From positions 1 through 64,000 of the forward strand of contig JAFUGS010000020.1 in assembly GCA_017469265.1 (NCBI GenBank): a stretch of 64,000 nucleotides of DNA, given 5' to 3'. The stretch is from Clostridia bacterium. GTDB lineage: Bacteria > Bacillota > Clostridia > Christensenellales > Aristaeellaceae. The position numbers were made by a program, and so were the translations under genes. The notes beneath the pieces were generated by a model. That model saw nothing but the letters and a program-made list of their open reading frames with translations. It ran no database searches and had not been told where the DNA came from. Positions 61,693 to 64,000 of the stretch are shown here, piece after piece. Positions within the stretch are counted from its first letter, which is position 1, and every line of letters begins with the position of its first letter.

Positions 61693-63159
61693 ATGAACAA
61701 TCATTCAGATATCCTGATCGCAGGCGGCGGTGTCGTCGGGTGTGCGCTGGCCAGGGAGCTCAGCCGTTATGCGTGCAGCGTCACGGTGCTGGAGCAGGCC
61801 TGGGATGTCGCCGAAGGCGCGTCCAAGGCCAACAGCGGTATCGTGCACGCGGGCTATGACGCGGCGCCCGGCACCCTGAAGGCCCGCCTGAACGTGGAAG
61901 GCGCGCGGCTTTATCCCGCGCTCTGTGCGGAGCTTGGTGTTCCCTACGCACAATGCGGCGCGCTGGTCATCGGTTTTTCGAAAGAGGATGAAGTCACCCT
62001 TCAGGAACTGCTGGATCGCGGTCTGGCCAACGGTGTTTCCGGGATGAAAATGCTCTCCCGGGCAGAAGCGCTTTCCCTGGAGCCGAATCTGAACCCCGCG
62101 GTTACCTGTGCCCTGCTGGTACCGACCAGCGGCATTGTCAGCCCGTATGAACTGACCTTCGCACTGGCGGATGATGCCACGCTGAACGGCGTTTCCTTCC
62201 GTTTCGGCGAAACCGTTCAGGCCGTGCGTCCACAGGCAGACGGTTCTTTCCTGGTCGAAACAGGCCGCGGCGTCTGGTCCTCTGATACCTTTGTAAACTG
62301 CGCCGGCGCATCCTCCGCTGTGCTGCACAATCAGCTTTCGGATCTGTCCCTGCGGATCATCCATCGCCGCGGCCAGTATTATCTGCTGGATCATCCCGCC
62401 CATCCGCCATTCCAGCGCACCATTTTTCAGTGTCCTTCCCGGATGGGCAAGGGGGTACTGGTTTCTCCCACCGTGCATGGCAACGTGCTCCTCGGCCCCA
62501 GCGCGGAAGACATCGCGGATCCGGAAGACACTGCCACAACTCAGTCGGGCCTGGATTCCGTCATGGAAAAAGTCCGCCTGACCTGGCCTCAGGTGTCTCT
62601 GCGGACGAATATTACCAATTTCAGCGGCGTTCGCGCCCATGAGGAAGGCGGAGATTTCATCATCGGCCCCGTGTCCGGCTGTCCCAACGCCTACGAGGCT
62701 GTTGGCATCGAAAGCCCTGGGCTTTCCTCGGCGCCGGCGATCGCGCGGGAGCTGGCCGGCCGGATCGTGCAGGACCGTAACCTGTCCCGCAAGGAACAGG
62801 TTCTACCCTTCCGCAAGCCAGCCATCCCCTTCCGGGAGATGGACCCAGACGCGCAGCAGGCCGCTATCCGGGACAATCCGCAATATGGCAATATCATCTG
62901 CCGCTGCGAAGTGATTACGGAAGCAGAGATCGTCGCAGCCATCCACCGTCCCGTTCCCGCCACCAGCGTGGATGCGGTCAAGCGCCGGACCCGTGCGGGC
63001 ATGGGGCGCTGCCAGGGCGGCTTCTGTTCGCCCAGGGTCGCTTCCATCCTTTCCAGGGAAACGGGAATTTCCCTGCTGGAAATCACCAAGAATGGCGGAA
63101 ACAGCTATCTGCTGACAGGCACCCTGACGGAGGACGCAGACAGGAGGGATCGCACATGA
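61693..63159 (+). CDS. GlpA-like FAD-dependent glycerol-3-phosphate dehydrogenase with BFD-like domain
   Basis: A 488-residue flavoprotein. The FAD motif is AGGGVVGCALAREL near 10, then KANSGIVHAGYDA near 47. The DAO-type catalytic domain runs to about 385. The C-terminal BFD-like [2Fe-2S] part has IICRCEVITEAEI near 400 and RCQGGFCSPRV near 437. This arrangement matches GlpA-type anaerobic glycerol-3-phosphate dehydrogenases and 2-hydroxyglutarate-like relatives. AGGAGGG precedes ATG 61693, and the gene couples to the next by ATGA overlap. Confidence 0.85.
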   Translation: MNNHSDILIAGGGVVGCALARELSRYACSVTVLEQAWDVAEGASKANSGIVHAGYDAAPGTLKARLNVEGARLYPALCAELGVPYAQCGALVIGFSKEDEVTLQELLDRGLANGVSGMKMLSRAEALSLEPNLNPAVTCALLVPTSGIVSPYELTFALADDATLNGVSFRFGETVQAVRPQADGSFLVETGRGVWSSDTFVNCAGASSAVLHNQLSDLSLRIIHRRGQYYLLDHPAHPPFQRTIFQCPSRMGKGVLVSPTVHGNVLLGPSAEDIADPEDTATTQSGLDSVMEKVRLTWPQVSLRTNITNFSGVRAHEEGGDFIIGPVSGCPNAYEAVGIESPGLSSAPAIARELAGRIVQDRNLSRKEQVLPFRKPAIPFREMDPDAQQAAIRDNPQYGNIICRCEVITEAEIVAAIHRPVPATSVDAVKRRTRAGMGRCQGGFCSPRVASILSRETGISLLEITKNGGNSYLLTGTLTEDADRRDRT

Positions 63160-64000
63160 ATCGTGAGCGGGTGGATATTCTGATTATCGGCGCCGGCCCC
63201 GCGGGCCTGGCCGCCGCCATCGCCGCCAGGGAAGACGGGATTTCCTCGCTGCTGGTGCTGGAACGGGAAGCTCAGCCCGGCGGCATTCTTCGCCAGTGCA
63301 TTCATAACGGTTTCGGACTTCATCGATTTCAGGAAGAGCTGACCGGCCCGGAATACGCGCAGCGGGATATAGACCGGGCCAGGGAACTGGATATTCCCAT
63401 CGAATGCGGCGTAACGGTTCTCTCCGTCTCGGCGGATCGGGTGGTCACCTGTGTTTCTCCCACCCACGGCCTGCGTCAGATCGAGGCAGGCGCAGTCATT
63501 CTCGCCATGGGCTGCCGGGAGCGGCCGCGCGGCGCCCTGTGTACACCGGGTACCCGCTGCGCGGGAATCTATTCCGCCGGTACGGCTCAGCGCTTCGTCA
63601 ATCTGGAGGGCTTCATGCCTGGAAAACGGGTCGTGATCCTGGGCTCCGGCGACATCGGCCTCATCATGGCCCGCCGGATGACGCTGCAGGGAGCAAAGGT
63701 GCTGGCCTGCGTGGAGATTATGCCCTATTCTTCCGGCCTGAACCGGAATATCGTCCAGTGTCTGCAGGATTATGACATTCCGCTGTATCTGAGCCACACC
63801 GTCACCGACATTCAGGGCCGTGAAAGGCTGGAGCGGGTGATCGTTTCCGAAGTGGATGCGCGCCGCCGTCCGATTCCGGGAACGGAAATGGCTTTCGATT
63901 GCGATACGCTGCTGCTCTCCGTGGGCCTGATCCCTGAGAACGAGCTCAGTGAAAGCGCCGGCGTTCAGCTTTCCCCCACCACCTCCGGCGCCGTGGTTTC
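63156..64000 (+). CDS. NAD(P)/FAD-dependent oxidoreductase, GlpA-associated (3' end cut by window)
   Basis: Open to the window edge; 281 codons are visible. The N-terminal FAD-binding IIGAGPAGLAAAIAA is near 9, and the flavin region GGILRQCIHNGFGLH near 45. A second nucleotide-binding VVILGSGDIGLIMAR lies near 160. ATG 63156 overlaps the GlpA-like stop and has AGGAGGG 7 bases ahead. In Clostridia a pyridine-nucleotide-disulfide-type oxidoreductase follows the GlpA-like gene to pass electrons on. The C-terminus is unknown. Confidence 0.82.
   Translation, partial: MNRERVDILIIGAGPAGLAAAIAAREDGISSLLVLEREAQPGGILRQCIHNGFGLHRFQEELTGPEYAQRDIDRARELDIPIECGVTVLSVSADRVVTCVSPTHGLRQIEAGAVILAMGCRERPRGALCTPGTRCAGIYSAGTAQRFVNLEGFMPGKRVVILGSGDIGLIMARRMTLQGAKVLACVEIMPYSSGLNRNIVQCLQDYDIPLYLSHTVTDIQGRERLERVIVSEVDARRRPIPGTEMAFDCDTLLLSVGLIPENELSESAGVQLSPTTSGAVV

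Noticed and set aside
1-64000. CRISPR array, phage or insertion-sequence content
   Set aside because: No spaced direct repeats, integrase, transposase or phage structural genes were seen; the repeats found are short and coding or promoter-associated.

Overview
The window is about 58% GC by eye and reads as chromosomal housekeeping DNA from an anaerobic Gram-positive (Bacillota, Clostridia). The signs are ECF-transporter, dxs-tlyA-nadK-argR-recN and rimP-nusA-infB clusters in Clostridia order, an Rnf complex, pyruvate phosphate dikinase, strong Shine-Dalgarno sites, frequent TTG/GTG starts and no outer-membrane genes. A gut or rumen member of the Christensenellales/Aristaeella type is a guess from gene style, not something the sequence proves. 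I saw no rRNA, tRNA, CRISPR array, insertion sequence or prophage.

Layout. 1-1.4 kb: the 5' part of a secreted protein with a Pro-Thr-Glu repeat tail, and a GNAT acetyltransferase. 1.4-7.4 kb (+): metallophosphoesterase, EcfA1-EcfA2-EcfT, TruA and a COG2509-like flavoprotein. 7.5-13 kb (-): small protein, VanY-like carboxypeptidase, DUF1385 protein, PrmC, RF1 and Sua5-type threonylcarbamoyl-AMP synthase. 13.1-18 kb: apt, pgi, pfkA and a secreted peptidoglycan-binding protein. 18.2-26.5 kb (+): ylxM-ffh-rpsP-khpA-rimM-trmD, then a membrane protein, a barstar-like protein, an MBL hydrolase, comEC and holA. 26.6-31.1 kb: secreted Ig-like protein, an HTH protein with a histone-H1-like tail, and glycogen phosphorylase. 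31.2-39.8 kb (-): rimP-nusA-ylxR-ylxQ-infB-rbfA-nrnA-truB-ribF. 40-42.9 kb (+): lgt, serine hydrolase and recX. 42.9-45.6 kb (-): ppdK. 45.7-50.5 kb (-): rnfC-D-E-A-B. 50.6-61.6 kb (-): fruK, GNAT, alpha/beta hydrolase, membrane MurF, ddl, dxs, tlyA, nadK, argR and recN. 61.7 kb to the end (+): a GlpA-like dehydrogenase and a cut-off partner oxidoreductase.

Together the genes give sugar-phosphate metabolism (pgi, pfkA, fruK, glgP, ppdK), ferredoxin-linked energy conservation (Rnf), envelope synthesis (ddl, murF, lgt, VanY) and translation, RNA modification and protein targeting.

Most of the window is ordinary. The points most worth a second look are: an rnf operon with no rnfG, joined cleanly from rnfD to rnfE, whose RnfB carries six ferredoxin-type cluster motifs; an HTH regulator with a Lys/Ala/Thr histone-like linker; a MurF with an N-terminal membrane domain; an orphan barstar-like gene beside comEC; inverted or tandem repeats around the ylxM, rpsP and rimP/lgt promoters; and a structured leader in front of rimP. 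I did not find a clearly new multi-gene system.
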